Below are positions 26,393 to 34,779 of a DNA stretch of 64,000 bases, one piece after another. A program made the position numbers and the translations under genes. The stretch is from Streptomyces showdoensis (GTDB taxonomy: Bacteria; Actinomycetota; Actinomycetes; Streptomycetales; Streptomycetaceae), in contig NZ_BAAAXG010000029.1 in NCBI RefSeq assembly GCF_039535475.1, forward strand, positions 104,677 through 168,676, given 5' to 3'. Under the pieces are notes generated by a model. That model did not search any database. It was given only the letters and a program-made list of their open reading frames with translations, and was not told the DNA's origin. Position 1 is the stretch's first letter; each line of letters opens with the position of its first letter.

Positions 26393-27072
26393 CCGACCGC
26401 CGCCGTCCGTGGTGCGGCCCGGTCCAGCATGTCGAGGGTGGCGTCCGCCATGCCCGTGACCACCGGGTCGTGGGTGGCGACGACGGTGACGCAGCCGTAC
26501 TGCCGGGTGGTGCGGGCGATGAGGGCGGTGAGGTCCTCGGCGCGCGTGCGGTCGACGGCGGCGGTCGGTTCGTCGACGAGGAGGAGTTCGGGCTGGAGGA
26601 GGAGGGCGCGGGCGAGGGCGATGCGCTGGCGCTCGCCGCCGGAGAGCTGGTCGGGACGGTGGGTGAGCCGGTGCGCGAGGCCCACTTCGGCGAGGAGGTC
26701 GCGGGCTCGGGGCCGCAGGGAGCGGGACGGTCGGCCCGTGAGGGAGGCCGCGGCGAGGAGTTGTTCCTCGGCGGTGAGTCCGGTGAGGAGGTTGCCGCTC
26801 TGGAACATGTAGCCGATGCGCTCGCGGCGGGTCCGTGCGCGTTCGCGGTCGGTGAGGGCGGCGAGGTCGGCGCCGTTCAGGAGGACCTGTCCGCTGTCCG
26901 GGCGCAGCAGGGCGCCGGCGACAGCGAGGAGGGTGGACTTGCCGGAGCCGGAGGGGCCGACGAGGGCGGTGAGGGCGCCCGGTTCGAAGGCCGCGGTGAA
27001 GGAACTCAAGGCGGTGGTACGGGAGTCGCCCTGGCCGAGGGTGACGGTGATGTCGTGGAGGTGGAGGCTCAT
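26389..27072 (-). CDS. ABC transporter ATP-binding protein (LolD/MacB type)
   Basis: A 227-residue ATPase. Walker A GPSGSGKST, Q-loop MFQSGN, signature LSGGERQRIALARALL, Walker B LLLVDEPTAAVD and H-loop ATHDP are all intact. It overlaps the permease gene upstream by 4 nt (ATGA), so the two form a coupled operon, permease first. Paired with an FtsX-type permease it belongs to the mechanotransmission group that works on lipoproteins, peptides or antibiotics rather than classic import. Confidence 0.94.
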   Translation of the reverse strand: MSLHLHDITVTLGQGDSRTTALSSFTAAFEPGALTALVGPSGSGKSTLLAVAGALLRPDSGQVLLNGADLAALTDRERARTRRERIGYMFQSGNLLTGLTAEEQLLAAASLTGRPSRSLRPRARDLLAEVGLAHRLTHRPDQLSGGERQRIALARALLLQPELLLVDEPTAAVDRTRAEDLTALIARTTRQYGCVTVVATHDPVVTGMADATLDMLDRAAPRTAAVG

Positions 27073-28199
27073 CGGGCGGCTCCCAGCATGGTCATCGGGT
27101 CGACGGTGGTCACGCGGCGCAGGGTGAGGGCGGAACCCGCGAGGCCGACCAGGGCCACGGCGGCCATGGTCGTCGCGAGGGTGCTCGCGGGAAGGCTGAA
27201 GGGCACCTGTTCGCCGACGAGCAGGCCGACGCTGGAGGCCAGTACCGCTCCGGCCGCGGTGCCTGCGGCGACCACCACGGCGGCCTGGGCGAGGGTGTGA
27301 CCGAGCAGGCGGCGCCGGGAGGCGCCCATGGCGCGCAGCAGGGCGAGTTCCGGGGTGCGCTGGACGGTCCAGACGGCGAAGAAGGCGCCGACGACGAGTG
27401 GGGCGATGAGGAAGAGGAAGGTCTGGATGGAGGTCATGGTCAGGCGCTCGCCCTCGTAGCCGGGGGCCGCGGCGAAGGCCGTCTCCAGGGGGACGGTGTT
27501 CGTGTCGTGGCGCCGGTCGGCCGCCGCGAGTGCCGTGGTGTCGGCGTCTTCGGGGAGGCGGAGTGCCATCGCGCTGTACTGGAGCGGGAGGTCGGCGGGG
27601 GCGGCCTTGGCTCCGGGGGTCGTGAAGCGGATGCGGCGCCAGGTGTCCGTCGTGACGTACGCGACGGGGACGTGGCCGTAGGAGGAGCGGCCCGTCGTGC
27701 CGACCACGGTCAGGCTGACGCCGAGGCGGTCGACGACGAGGGTGTCGCCGATCCGTACGCCTTCGTTGACGAGCTGGCGGGAGACGACGACGCCCAGGGG
27801 CCTGGACGCGTCCAGGGGTTTGCCTTCGTCGGCGCCGGGGTCGGTGAAGGCGCCGGGTTCGACGCCGAACGCGGCGAGGTCGACCTCGGTGCCGCGGTCG
27901 GTGGTGCCGCGGGTGAGGGAGACGCCGAGCGGGGTGGCCTCGGCGGCGGTCTCGTCCTCACGCCAGCCGGTGGCGCTCGGGGGGTCGATCAGTCCGCGCG
28001 CGAACTGGTCGGAGTCCGAGCCCGCCGCGAAGGCGATGTGGGTGGCCGGGAGTCTGCGCAGGGCCGAGACGGTGTCGTCGCCCAGACCGGTGGTGAAGCC
28101 GGAGACGATGCCGACGAGCGCGGCGACGAGGACGACGACGCTGCCCATCAGCAGGAAGCGGCCCCGGGCCGCTTTGAGTTCCAGCAGGGCCAGGAACAC
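27069..28199 (-). CDS. FtsX-type ABC transporter permease
   Basis: A 376-residue permease of the FtsX/MacB fold. It has an N-terminal span (RFLLMGSVVVLVAALVGIV), a large extracytoplasmic domain of about 220 residues, and three C-terminal spans (FLFLIAPLVVGAFFAVWTV, AAVVVAAGTAAGAVLASSV, TMAAVALVGLAGSALTLR). The region LALLRAMGASRRRLLGHTL is the typical FtsX coupling segment. GTG 28199 is chosen as start because TGGAGGG lies 6 nt before it. It is the first gene of the operon with the ATPase and is preceded by repeated GCGTCCC elements. Confidence 0.9.
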   Translation of the reverse strand: MFLALLELKAARGRFLLMGSVVVLVAALVGIVSGFTTGLGDDTVSALRRLPATHIAFAAGSDSDQFARGLIDPPSATGWREDETAAEATPLGVSLTRGTTDRGTEVDLAAFGVEPGAFTDPGADEGKPLDASRPLGVVVSRQLVNEGVRIGDTLVVDRLGVSLTVVGTTGRSSYGHVPVAYVTTDTWRRIRFTTPGAKAAPADLPLQYSAMALRLPEDADTTALAAADRRHDTNTVPLETAFAAAPGYEGERLTMTSIQTFLFLIAPLVVGAFFAVWTVQRTPELALLRAMGASRRRLLGHTLAQAAVVVAAGTAAGAVLASSVGLLVGEQVPFSLPASTLATTMAAVALVGLAGSALTLRRVTTVDPMTMLGAAR

Positions 28200-28230
28200 G
28201 GTGTTCCCTCCAGGAGTCCAGGGTGAGGAT

Positions 28231-28279
28231 GGGGACAAGGCGTCCCCAAGATAGATGATGGCGACGCTGCGTCCCTAAG
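28231..28279 (-). promoter_or_regulatory. repeat elements in the ABC operon promoter region
   Basis: GGGGAC and GTCCCC form a six-base inverted repeat at 28231-28247. The 11-mer GCGTCCCYAAG occurs at 28240-28250 and 28269-28279, separated by an AT-richer TAGATGATG block. These fit an operator for an unidentified regulator. Confidence 0.5.
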
Positions 28280-28407
28280 TGGGGGGTCGGTCGACCTCGG
28301 ACGCCGCCTTCCCACGGACGCCGGAACTCGATTGATCCACTCACGCGGCGACGGTGCACGGGGACCGGCACCACCGCGGGCAATGGCGCCCGCGACTCCG
28401 GAAGGCA

Positions 28408-29417
28408 GCGCCCCCGATAGGCATCCGCCCCTCGACCGACCAGGACCGAGGCGTCTTCGTCGACACGCTCCATGCCGCGTGCGGGCGCTTCCCCGAAATC
28501 CCGGCCGAGGACGGTGGCGGCGTGTGACGGGCGACGTTGGACATGGACCGCTGCCCGCTCGCCCTGACGCCGGACGGGCGGCCCGCCGGAACCGCCGGTA
28601 CGTACGCCTTCGAGCTCACCCTGCCCGGCGAGGCGCTCGCCCCGGTCGCCGGGGGGGGTGACCGCCGTCGGCGTCCCGCCGTCACACCGGCGCCGGGGCG
28701 TGCTCGGCGCGATGATGCGGCATCAGCTGACCGACCTGCGGGCCCGAGGCGCGTACCTCTCCGTGCCGCTGGCCTCCGAGGCCGGGATCTACGGCAGGTT
28801 CGGCTACGGGCGGGCGACCTGTACGCGACGGCTGACCGTGCCGCGCCACCGGGCGGCCTTCGCGACGCCCCGGGCGCGCTGCAAGTCCGGGACGCCGACG
28901 TCGGACCCGGACTCCGCCGGCTCGACCGACGTCCTCCGCCGTGCCGAGTGCCGCGAGATCCTGGAGGTGGTCTACGACCCCTACCGCCGCATCCAGCCCG
29001 GCGCGCTGTCCCGGCCGCCTCCCTGGTGGGCGCGGGGCGCGGGGCGCGGGGCAGCCGCCGACCTCCCGGACGCCGCGTGACGTAGCCGTGCACCGGGACG
29101 CCGGTGGCGTCCCCGACGGGTACGCGAGCTGCTCGCTCGGTGAACCTGGGCCGCCACCCTCACGGTCGACGAGACCATCGCCACCGATGACGCCGTCTTC
29201 ACCGCCCTGACCCGGTTCCTGCTCGGCCACGACCTGGTCGACCAGGTCGTGTTCAGGCACCTCCCGCCCGAGCACCCGCTGCGCCGGCAGCTCGCGGACT
29301 TCCGCACGGGACAGCCGAGCGGCGAGACCGACTGGCTGCGGGTATGCCTCCTGATCCGACGGCTCCGTCCGCTGCCGGCGCTGGAGCCGGCTCCGCGGGC
29401 CGGTGGCGGAGACTGAA
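28408..29417 (+). pseudogene. Eis-like GNAT acetyltransferase, multiply frameshifted
   Basis: Fragments of an Eis-type enhanced-intracellular-survival acetyltransferase lie in order but in different frames: IRPSTDQDRGVFVDTLHAA, then GTYAFELTLPGEAL. A run of seven G at 28653-28659 follows, then VTAVGVPPSHRRRGVLGAMM with the acetyl-CoA loop. IYGRFGYGRATCTRRLTVPR follows, and finally FLLGHDLVDQVVFRHLPPEH and ETDWLRV near the end. At least three shifts are needed to join them. About 400 residues would be expected when intact. Decay or poor base calling at the G-run are both possible. Confidence 0.75.
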
Positions 29418-29546
29418 CGGCCGCGGATCGCGGACGGCACGCCGATCCCGGTCCGCGACCGGGGGGTCGGTGCCTCGGCACCCCCCAAAACGCGTATCGA
29501 AAGTATTTTCTAGGATGTTGCCAGGCTGCCCGGATACGGTGCGCGC

Positions 29547-30260
29547 ATGGTGAATTTCGTACTGGTTGCAGGTGCACGGCTCGGGGCGTGGGCATGGAGC
29601 GACGTGGTGCCGCATCTGCGTGCGGCCGGCCACGGCGTCCATCCGTTGACGCTGTCCGGCCTTGCTGACAAGCGGGGCGTACCGGCGGGGCAGGCGACTC
29701 ACGTCGAGGACATCGTCGCCGAGGTCGAACGCCAGGGTCTGCGTGACGTGGTCCTGGTGGGGCACAGCTACTCAGGCATCCCGGTCGGTCAGGCCGCGCA
29801 GCGGATCGGTGACCGACTGGCCCGCGTGGTATTCGTCGACTCGAGCGTTCCCACCGACGGCGAGTCGTTCGCCTCCGCCTGGCCGGACGGTGGGGCGGCG
29901 GTCGAGGCCTCGATCGCAGAGAACGGAGGGTTCTGGCCGCTCGCGTCAGCCGCTCACTACGACGGCGAAGGTCTCACCGATGACCAGATCGCACGCCTCG
30001 TGCGCGACTCGACGCCTCACCCCGGTGCCACGCTGACCGAGCCCGCTGTACTGGCTGGGCCGCTCGGCGAACTTCCGGCGACGTACATCCTGTGCGTGAT
30101 GCCGGGAACCGAGCCGGAGGACGCCGAGCCCGACGACGATGTGGCCGAACTGCTGAGCAGCGAGTGCTGGCGGCTGGTCACGATGGACACCGGCCATTGG
30201 CCGATGTTCTCCCAGCCGCGCGAGCTGGCGCAGATTCTCCTCGACGCTGCAGTGGACTAA
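29547..30260 (+). CDS. alpha/beta hydrolase (EstC/salicylate esterase-like)
   Basis: A 237-residue soluble hydrolase. VLVAGARLGAWAW holds the oxyanion loop, GHSYSG is the nucleophile elbow with Ser near 74, and TGHWPMFSQP near the C-terminus carries the catalytic His. Length and the short lid fit small plant-esterase-like enzymes. Upstream, an AT-rich stretch at about 29485-29520 probably holds the promoter. The stop is followed by a perfect hairpin 69 bp downstream. Substrate unknown. Confidence 0.88.
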   Translation: MVNFVLVAGARLGAWAWSDVVPHLRAAGHGVHPLTLSGLADKRGVPAGQATHVEDIVAEVERQGLRDVVLVGHSYSGIPVGQAAQRIGDRLARVVFVDSSVPTDGESFASAWPDGGAAVEASIAENGGFWPLASAAHYDGEGLTDDQIARLVRDSTPHPGATLTEPAVLAGPLGELPATYILCVMPGTEPEDAEPDDDVAELLSSECWRLVTMDTGHWPMFSQPRELAQILLDAAVD

Positions 30261-30328
30261 GAGCACCTCCATGGCTGCGGGCTGGCCTTGGACGCGCTTG
30301 CGTGCTGGTCACAGCCACCCGCCGATGG

Positions 30329-30357
30329 CCGCTATGAGGACGGTCGCCTCATAGCGG
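30329..30357. terminator. 11-bp perfect hairpin between convergent genes
   Basis: CCGCTATGAGG at 30329-30339 pairs with CCTCATAGCGG at 30347-30357 around seven bases. It lies between the ends of the esterase (plus) and the hypothetical gene at 30500 (minus), so it can serve both strands. A short mobile-element remnant is an alternative. Confidence 0.55.
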
Positions 30358-30499
30358 ACCGCTGGGCCATGAGCCTCATCCAGAGACCCGGGTCATTGAG
30401 CCTTTCCCACCTGCCGACGAGCTGGTCGGGTTGAGGTACCCCGGCGGTGCTGAAGGACCAAGCTCCTGGCAGGGCAATGACAAAGCATGCACTGGCCCG

Positions 30500-31045
30500 T
30501 CACAGGTCCCGGAGCACGGGTGTCCTGAGCAGGTCCTCCAACCCAGCCCACTCGAAGAGACAGACGGCCAGTACGGCGTGATCCGAGGGGTTCGGCAGCT
30601 CCCACTGATTGCTGAACGAGCGGAATCCGATCTCCTCCCCCTGCTCGACAAGACGGAGGCTGAACGCGCGCGGCACGATCCGGACATCGATCGTGGGCCC
30701 TTCGTACGTGACCGATCGGCGAGAGCGCCGTATCGCGGACGTGCCGGTGAAACGGAACGGTTCCCCGTCCACCTCGCCCTCGCAACCCTGCCGGATCCGC
30801 CCCCGCATCGGCAGCGGCTCTGGTACGAGCCGGTAGACCTTGAGTGCGGTTTCTCCGTCCCGCAGGGACACCGTCCAGCTCTCCACCGCATAGGCGTGGT
30901 CCTCCGGATGGGTCCGTGGGCCGCGTTCCCGGATCAGGGTCACCTCACCGCGAGGAGTGGTGCACCTCGCATAGACATCGGCACCGATCGCCGGGTTCCT
31001 CCACTCCACGAACGGCATTTCTCGACTCACGCGAAAGTCGCCCAT
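30500..31045 (-). CDS. hypothetical protein
   Basis: Not recognised. 181 residues, mixed alpha/beta composition, no signal peptide or membrane span. Notable segments are FVEWRNPAIGADVYARC, ESWTVSLRDGETALKVYRL and FRSFSNQWELPNPSDHA. Codon use is clearly coding but slightly less biased to G/C in third positions than the core genes, in line with the accessory region that begins here. It stands alone before the IS-rich stretch. Confidence 0.7.
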   Translation of the reverse strand: MGDFRVSREMPFVEWRNPAIGADVYARCTTPRGEVTLIRERGPRTHPEDHAYAVESWTVSLRDGETALKVYRLVPEPLPMRGRIRQGCEGEVDGEPFRFTGTSAIRRSRRSVTYEGPTIDVRIVPRAFSLRLVEQGEEIGFRSFSNQWELPNPSDHAVLAVCLFEWAGLEDLLRTPVLRDL

Positions 31046-31347
31046 CTAGCCCCCCCAGCAGCTCACTTCTTGATTCCGGCTACGCCAGTAGAACTGGCAT
31101 CACAGCAGAGCACCGTACGCGCTTACGGGTACGCGAAGGAATCCGAACGGCCACGGTGCCTGGCTATCGGCTGTGCGTGTCTCGAGGGCGCGGGGCTGGT
31201 GACGGCGCCCGGTCAAGCATGACGGGGAACAGCGAGCCCCTTCCCAAGCTGGGCTGGCTGTTGGCCAGTTGGCCTGACAACGCAGTGAAGCCCCTGGTAG
31301 ATGGGCTTTCGACCAAGAGAACCGTTTCCACCAGAGGCTTCGCACGC

Positions 31348-31924
31348 TTGTCTACCCGTCTGGGACCGACGTGCCCAGCTCGGCCCTGCGCTTCTTGTCC
31401 GCCCGACTGCGGGCCCATCGTCGGCAACACGGCACCCGCTGGCGCCGGCTGACTGCGGGCCGCCAGGCCCTATTGGCCCTGGCTCACCTGCGGTGCGGCC
31501 ATACCTACGGCCAGCTCGCCGCCGGCAGGGTATCGGCACCACCACCGCCTACCGGTACGTCACCGAGGCCGTCGAGCTCCTGGCCGAGCTCGCCCCGGAC
31601 CTGACCACCGCGATGAAGACCGCGACCCAAAAGGCGTTCGTGATCCTGGACGGCACCCTGCTGCCGATCGACCGAATCGCCGCCGACCGGCCCTGCTACT
31701 CCGGAAAACACAAGAGGCACGGCATGAACGTGCAGGTCCTTGCCGATCCACACGGCCGACTGCTGAGGCCGTCAATCGCTCCCACGCACGCATCCGGGTC
31801 CTGGGCGAGCTGCATGGCCACCCTGAAGACCTGGCGCTTCCTGCGGAAGCTGCGATGCAGCACCATCCGCATCACCAACATCGTCCGAGCCGCCCTCACC
31901 CCGCATCAGACCTGCTCAAAGTGA
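31348..31924 (+). pseudogene. IS5-type DDE transposase remnant 1
   Basis: Degenerate DDE-superfamily transposase. The N-terminal HTH part reads SSALRFLSARLRAHRRQHG and ALLALAHLRCGHTYGQLAAG, then the frame shifts near 31528 to GIGTTTAYRYVTEAVELL, followed by VILDGTLLPIDRIAAD and SGKHKRHGMNVQV. The section holding the second catalytic Asp is deleted after PHGRLL, and a C-terminal piece (TLKTWRFLRKLRCST) follows in the wrong frame before the stop. The preceding 300 bp (31046-31347) hold no gene and probably include the old left end of the element. Confidence 0.82.
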
Positions 31925-32011
31925 GGTTGGAACAGACTCGTTGCCGACCCTCCGGGCGCGCATCTGCCCACCTCCGCGCGGACCTGCCCGCAGCCGTCCC
32001 GCCGCGCGAAG

Positions 32012-32353
32012 TCAAGAACCAAGCTGCGGAGGAACGTCCGATCGCACGAGGCGGACTCCCGCGGCTGGGATGCGGCCGGGCAGGTAGACGAGTCCGCTGC
32101 CGTTGTCGAGGAGCGACCCCTCATCGACGCCGTCCACGGACCAGATATCAACCGGCCCACCGGTGTTGTTGATCTGAAGGAAGAACCCGACTTCCTCCTC
32201 GCCTCGACAGACGAAGATCCCCTCCACCTCAGGGCGGCGGCTGCCGGCGATTCCCCGTGCGGCGCCCATCCGGGTCCAATCCAGGCCATGCTGTGCAATC
32301 GACTGCCGATTGAGCACGGACGAAACGTGGAAGAGGTTCGAGGTATCAGGCAC
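32012..32353 (-). CDS. hypothetical protein of a conserved actinobacterial type
   Basis: 113 residues starting MPDTSNLFHVSSVLNRQSIA, then HGLDWTRMGAARGIAGS and QINNTGGPVDIWSVDGVDE. I recall similar short proteins in actinobacteria with the same LYHVSS...NRxSI..HGLDW pattern, but no characterised member. The early HVSS and HGLDW could suit an ADP-ribosyltransferase-like fold such as KptA or DarT; that is only a guess. It stands alone between two transposase remnants. Confidence 0.7.
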   Translation of the reverse strand: MPDTSNLFHVSSVLNRQSIAQHGLDWTRMGAARGIAGSRRPEVEGIFVCRGEEEVGFFLQINNTGGPVDIWSVDGVDEGSLLDNGSGLVYLPGRIPAAGVRLVRSDVPPQLGS

Positions 32354-32600
32354 GCCAGGAGTATAGGAGGCAGCAACGCTGCCCCCTCAGGTCGAGGCCC
32401 TGCACCGCCGCGGGATCCGCCGCACCATACCGGACAAGGCCGACCGGGCGCCGCTCCGCCTTTGCGAAGCACCACGCGGGTCCTCTCCAAGGTTCCCCAA
32501 CTCCCGGCCACTTCTAGCGCCGCAGCGTCGCGGAACCTTGTTCCCTCGTCGTACGGACCTGACTCGGCAAACGGGGAAGCCCGGGACTAGATTCCTTGGC

Positions 32601-32908
32601 ATGTCTTCGCATCTCAGTCATGGCGCTTCGGGAGCCCTGCGGCGCTTCGCCGGATGGATTGCCCGAGGGTCGGTAGGCCATCCGATGCTGGAAGGGATCG
32701 ATTACTGGGAAGAGCTACGCGAGTCGCCCTCCCAGATGGAGATCTGCGTCGCAATCTTCGCCAACGTCCTCGAACTGGACGAGCAGGGTGAGCCGGTCAA
32801 TGAGAAGTACGCGGAGCGCCGGGCTGCCACCTATCTCTACACATACTGCACCGGGAAGTTGCCCCCGGAGAGCCGGCCATCGAGTCCTGGGAGTGTAGGC
32901 TTTATTGA
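32601..32908 (+). pseudogene. DUF7677-like protein with C-terminal frameshift
   Basis: The first 85 or so residues (MSSHLSHGASGALRRFAGWI, HPMLEGIDYWEELRESPS, FANVLELDEQGEPV) follow a small actinobacterial family I know as DUF7677. Family members end in a short W-E-x-x-L motif. Here the original frame runs on past it, but the shifted frame gives AIESWECRLY and a stop at 32908, so one frameshift lies between about 32855 and 32880, next to a C-run. The product is otherwise about 100 residues, of unknown function. Confidence 0.65.
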
Positions 32909-32976
32909 CCGTCGCCGCGCAGCGCCATTCGAGTACGGCCGGCGCCACCCGCGATCCCGCTCCCAGGACTGGTCTA

Positions 32977-33147
32977 TCCGGTGAGGGCCAGGTCGTGCAG
33001 GCGCGCGATCCGTGCATCGCGTGTGGCACTCCATCGCCTCACAGACGGCAGTCGCGCAGGACCTTCCAGGTCTTCATCCGGGCGAAGGTGTGCACACCGC
33101 GGGCACGAACCTGCTTATGGGACCTGTTGTGTGCCTGTTTCCAATAA
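32977..33147 (-). pseudogene. IS5-type transposase remnant 2, C-terminal part
   Basis: Reads YWKQAHNRSHKQVRARG, HTFARMKTWKVLRDCRL, then a stop and PHAMHGSRACTTWPSPDR. This is the well-known C-terminus of an IS5-family transposase (..RMKTWKILRDCRLKGDGVHHAMLGIARLHNLAL) after decay. It continues exactly from the fragment ending at 34780: joining across the inserted element restores LPYWKQ. So this and the N-terminal piece are one gene split by the 1632-bp insertion. Confidence 0.85.
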
Positions 33148-33164
33148 CTGATCGTTTCAGAATG
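33148..33164 (+). repeat. terminal inverted repeat, left end of IS
   Basis: 17-bp end CTGATCGTTTCAGAATG, directly after the TAA duplication. It differs from the other end at two adjacent bases (AT for GC). Confidence 0.88.
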
Positions 33165-33212
33165 GCGACATGTGACCCTGCTCATTGGCCTCGGATCGGG
33201 CTGCACTCACGC

Positions 33213-33692
33213 TTACCGGGATCGCGTCGAGTCCTTGCGGAGGAGCTCATCTGCAGTGCAGGACTGGTCAAGATCCAGGACAAGGCAGATGCTGAAGCCT
33301 TGGTCATCACGCTGGACCTGGCCTTGGAGGTCGCACCAGCTGGCCGGACTGTCAGCGTTCACCGACACGACGAACGACTCTCCTTCGGTCGCCGAGTCCG
33401 AGGCTACGAAGCTCGACGGCGGGCCGTCCTGTGCCCAGAACCGCCACGTACCAGCTATTTCCGTAGGGCACTCGTAGTCGGGGACGGCATGCTTAGTCCC
33501 ACTTGCCGAGAAGTTATGTCCAGCTGACACATGCACTTTGGCGCCGTTGGCATTACTCCAGTCCCCGACGAGCTCCGCCTGCTGGATCACGGCAGCGTCG
33601 CCGCCGGCTCCAGCGCATGCTGTGCACGCAAGAAGTAGAAAGCCGAGGACCGTGGCCAACTGTCCGAAGGGCCTGATGAGAGGGCGACGCAT
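33213..33692 (-). CDS. putative lipoprotein, IS passenger gene
   Basis: 159 residues from ATG 33692; an upstream ATG at 33770 has a better AGGG but would put 26 extra residues before the signal. MRRPLIRPF followed by a hydrophobic stretch and LLLACTACAG looks like a lipoprotein signal. The mature part (ELVGDWSNANGAKVHVSAG, EIAGTWRFWAQDG) has the GxW..G pattern of small secreted beta-rich proteins and two further Cys. It lies wholly inside the IS, on the transposase strand and downstream of it. Function unknown. Confidence 0.7.
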   Translation of the reverse strand: MRRPLIRPFGQLATVLGFLLLACTACAGAGGDAAVIQQAELVGDWSNANGAKVHVSAGHNFSASGTKHAVPDYECPTEIAGTWRFWAQDGPPSSFVASDSATEGESFVVSVNADSPASWCDLQGQVQRDDQGFSICLVLDLDQSCTADELLRKDSTRSR

Positions 33693-33902
33693 CCAGCCAT
33701 CTGGCATCAGCGTGGACCGGCTGCCTCGGCCCTCTTGGTCTGGGGCCAGATTCCTGCTTGCCGAGTCCATGCCACCCTGCCCGTTCGAGACTGCTCGCTA
33801 CTTGCGCCCGGTAGCCGCTTCTGCAGGAAGAGCCGAGCACGGCCGGAGCCAGCCTTCCACACGTTTTGAATATGTTCAATTAGTGATTACCGCTGAACCC
33901 GC

Positions 33903-34711
33903 TCAGATCTGCAGTCGAAGTTTCCGCAGGCAGATGATGCTCCAAGCAAGCTCGAGCAGGCCGTGGTAAAGGTCAGCTCGACGCTCGTAGCGGATGCGGA
34001 GCCGTTTGAACTGGTGCAGCCAGGCGAAGGTGCGCTCGACCACCCAGCGGACCTTGCCCAGTCCGGAGCCGTGGGCGACGCCGCGCCGAGCGATCAGCGG
34101 TTTGATGTCTCGCTTCCACAGCAGGCGGCGGTACTTGTCGAAGTCGTAGCCTCGGTCGGCGTACAGCCGCCGGGGTTTGCGGCGGGGGCGTCCTCGCAGG
34201 CCACGGATCGGCGGGACGGCGTCGAGCAGTGGCAGGAGCTGGGTGACGTCGTGCCGGTTGCCGCCGGTGAGGGTGACGGCGAGCGGGGTTCCGTGCCGGT
34301 CGACGATCACGTGGTGCTTGGAGCCGGGGCGGGCGCGGTCGACGGGCGAGGGGCCGACACGATCCCCCCTTTGAGGGCCCGGACGTGCGACCCGTCCACC
34401 GCGCAGTCGTCCAGGTCCAGCAAGTCGGCGCGGCGCAGCTCGGTCAGCAGGGCAGCGTGCAGGCGTGGCCAGACGCCGGCCTCGGTCCAGTCCCGTAGTC
34501 GGCGCCAGGCCGTCACCCCGGAGCAGCCCACGGTCTCCGCAGGAACGTCGCGCCAGGCGACGCCGGTCCGCAGCACGTACAGGACGCCAGCAAGTGCCGC
34601 CCGGTCTGGAACGCGAAGCCGGCCGGGATACCGGCGGCGCCGTTCCGGAGCGGGCGGCAGCAGCGGGGCCACCCGCTCCCACAGGTCGTCAGGAACAAGA
34701 TCAGCACGCAC
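33903..34711 (-). CDS. IS5-type (IS427-like) transposase, two overlapping frames
   Basis: The first frame from GTG 34711 (CAGGG 8 nt upstream) gives the helix-turn-helix part VPDDLWERVAPLLPPAPERR, GVAWRDVPAETVGCSGVTAW and DDCAVDGSHVRALKGG with the first catalytic Asp. The second frame continues GPSPVDRARPGSKHHVIVD, AVTLTGGNRHDVTQLLPLL, RLYADRGYDFDKYRRLL (second Asp) and VVERTFAWLHQFKRLRIRYE (Glu), ending in LRLQI. The switch is at AAAGGGGGG on the coding strand, a slippery site of the kind used by this group for programmed frameshifting. All DDE residues are present, so it is probably active. Confidence 0.87.
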
Positions 34712-34762
34712 CCCGAACACCCTGCCGACCAAGATCGTCAAACGCAAGACCACGGCTCGACT

Positions 34763-34779
34763 CATTCTGAAACGGCCAG
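34763..34779 (-). repeat. terminal inverted repeat, right end of IS
   Basis: Reads CTGGCCGTTTCAGAATG on the minus strand and is followed outside by the TAA duplication at 34780-34782. Confidence 0.88.

Larger units (their letters stand above)
33148..34779 (-). mobile_element. complete 1632-bp IS5-type element with passenger gene
   Basis: The ends CTGATCGTTTCAGAATG (33148-33164) and, inverted, CTGGCCGTTTCAGAATG (34763-34779) match at 15 of 17 bases. Each end is flanked by the direct repeat TAA (33145-33147 and 34780-34782), a 3-bp target duplication usual for IS5 types. Removing the element plus one TAA rejoins an older transposase gene in frame. Inside are a two-frame transposase and, unusually, a lipoprotein gene. 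At 1632 bp it is nearly twice the size of typical members of the IS427 group (about 0.8-0.9 kb). Confidence 0.88.

Noticed and set aside
33903..34711. Transposase counted as a frameshifted pseudogene
   Set aside because: The frame change is at a slippery A3G6 site expected for this IS group, and all catalytic residues are kept, so programmed frameshifting is the better reading.
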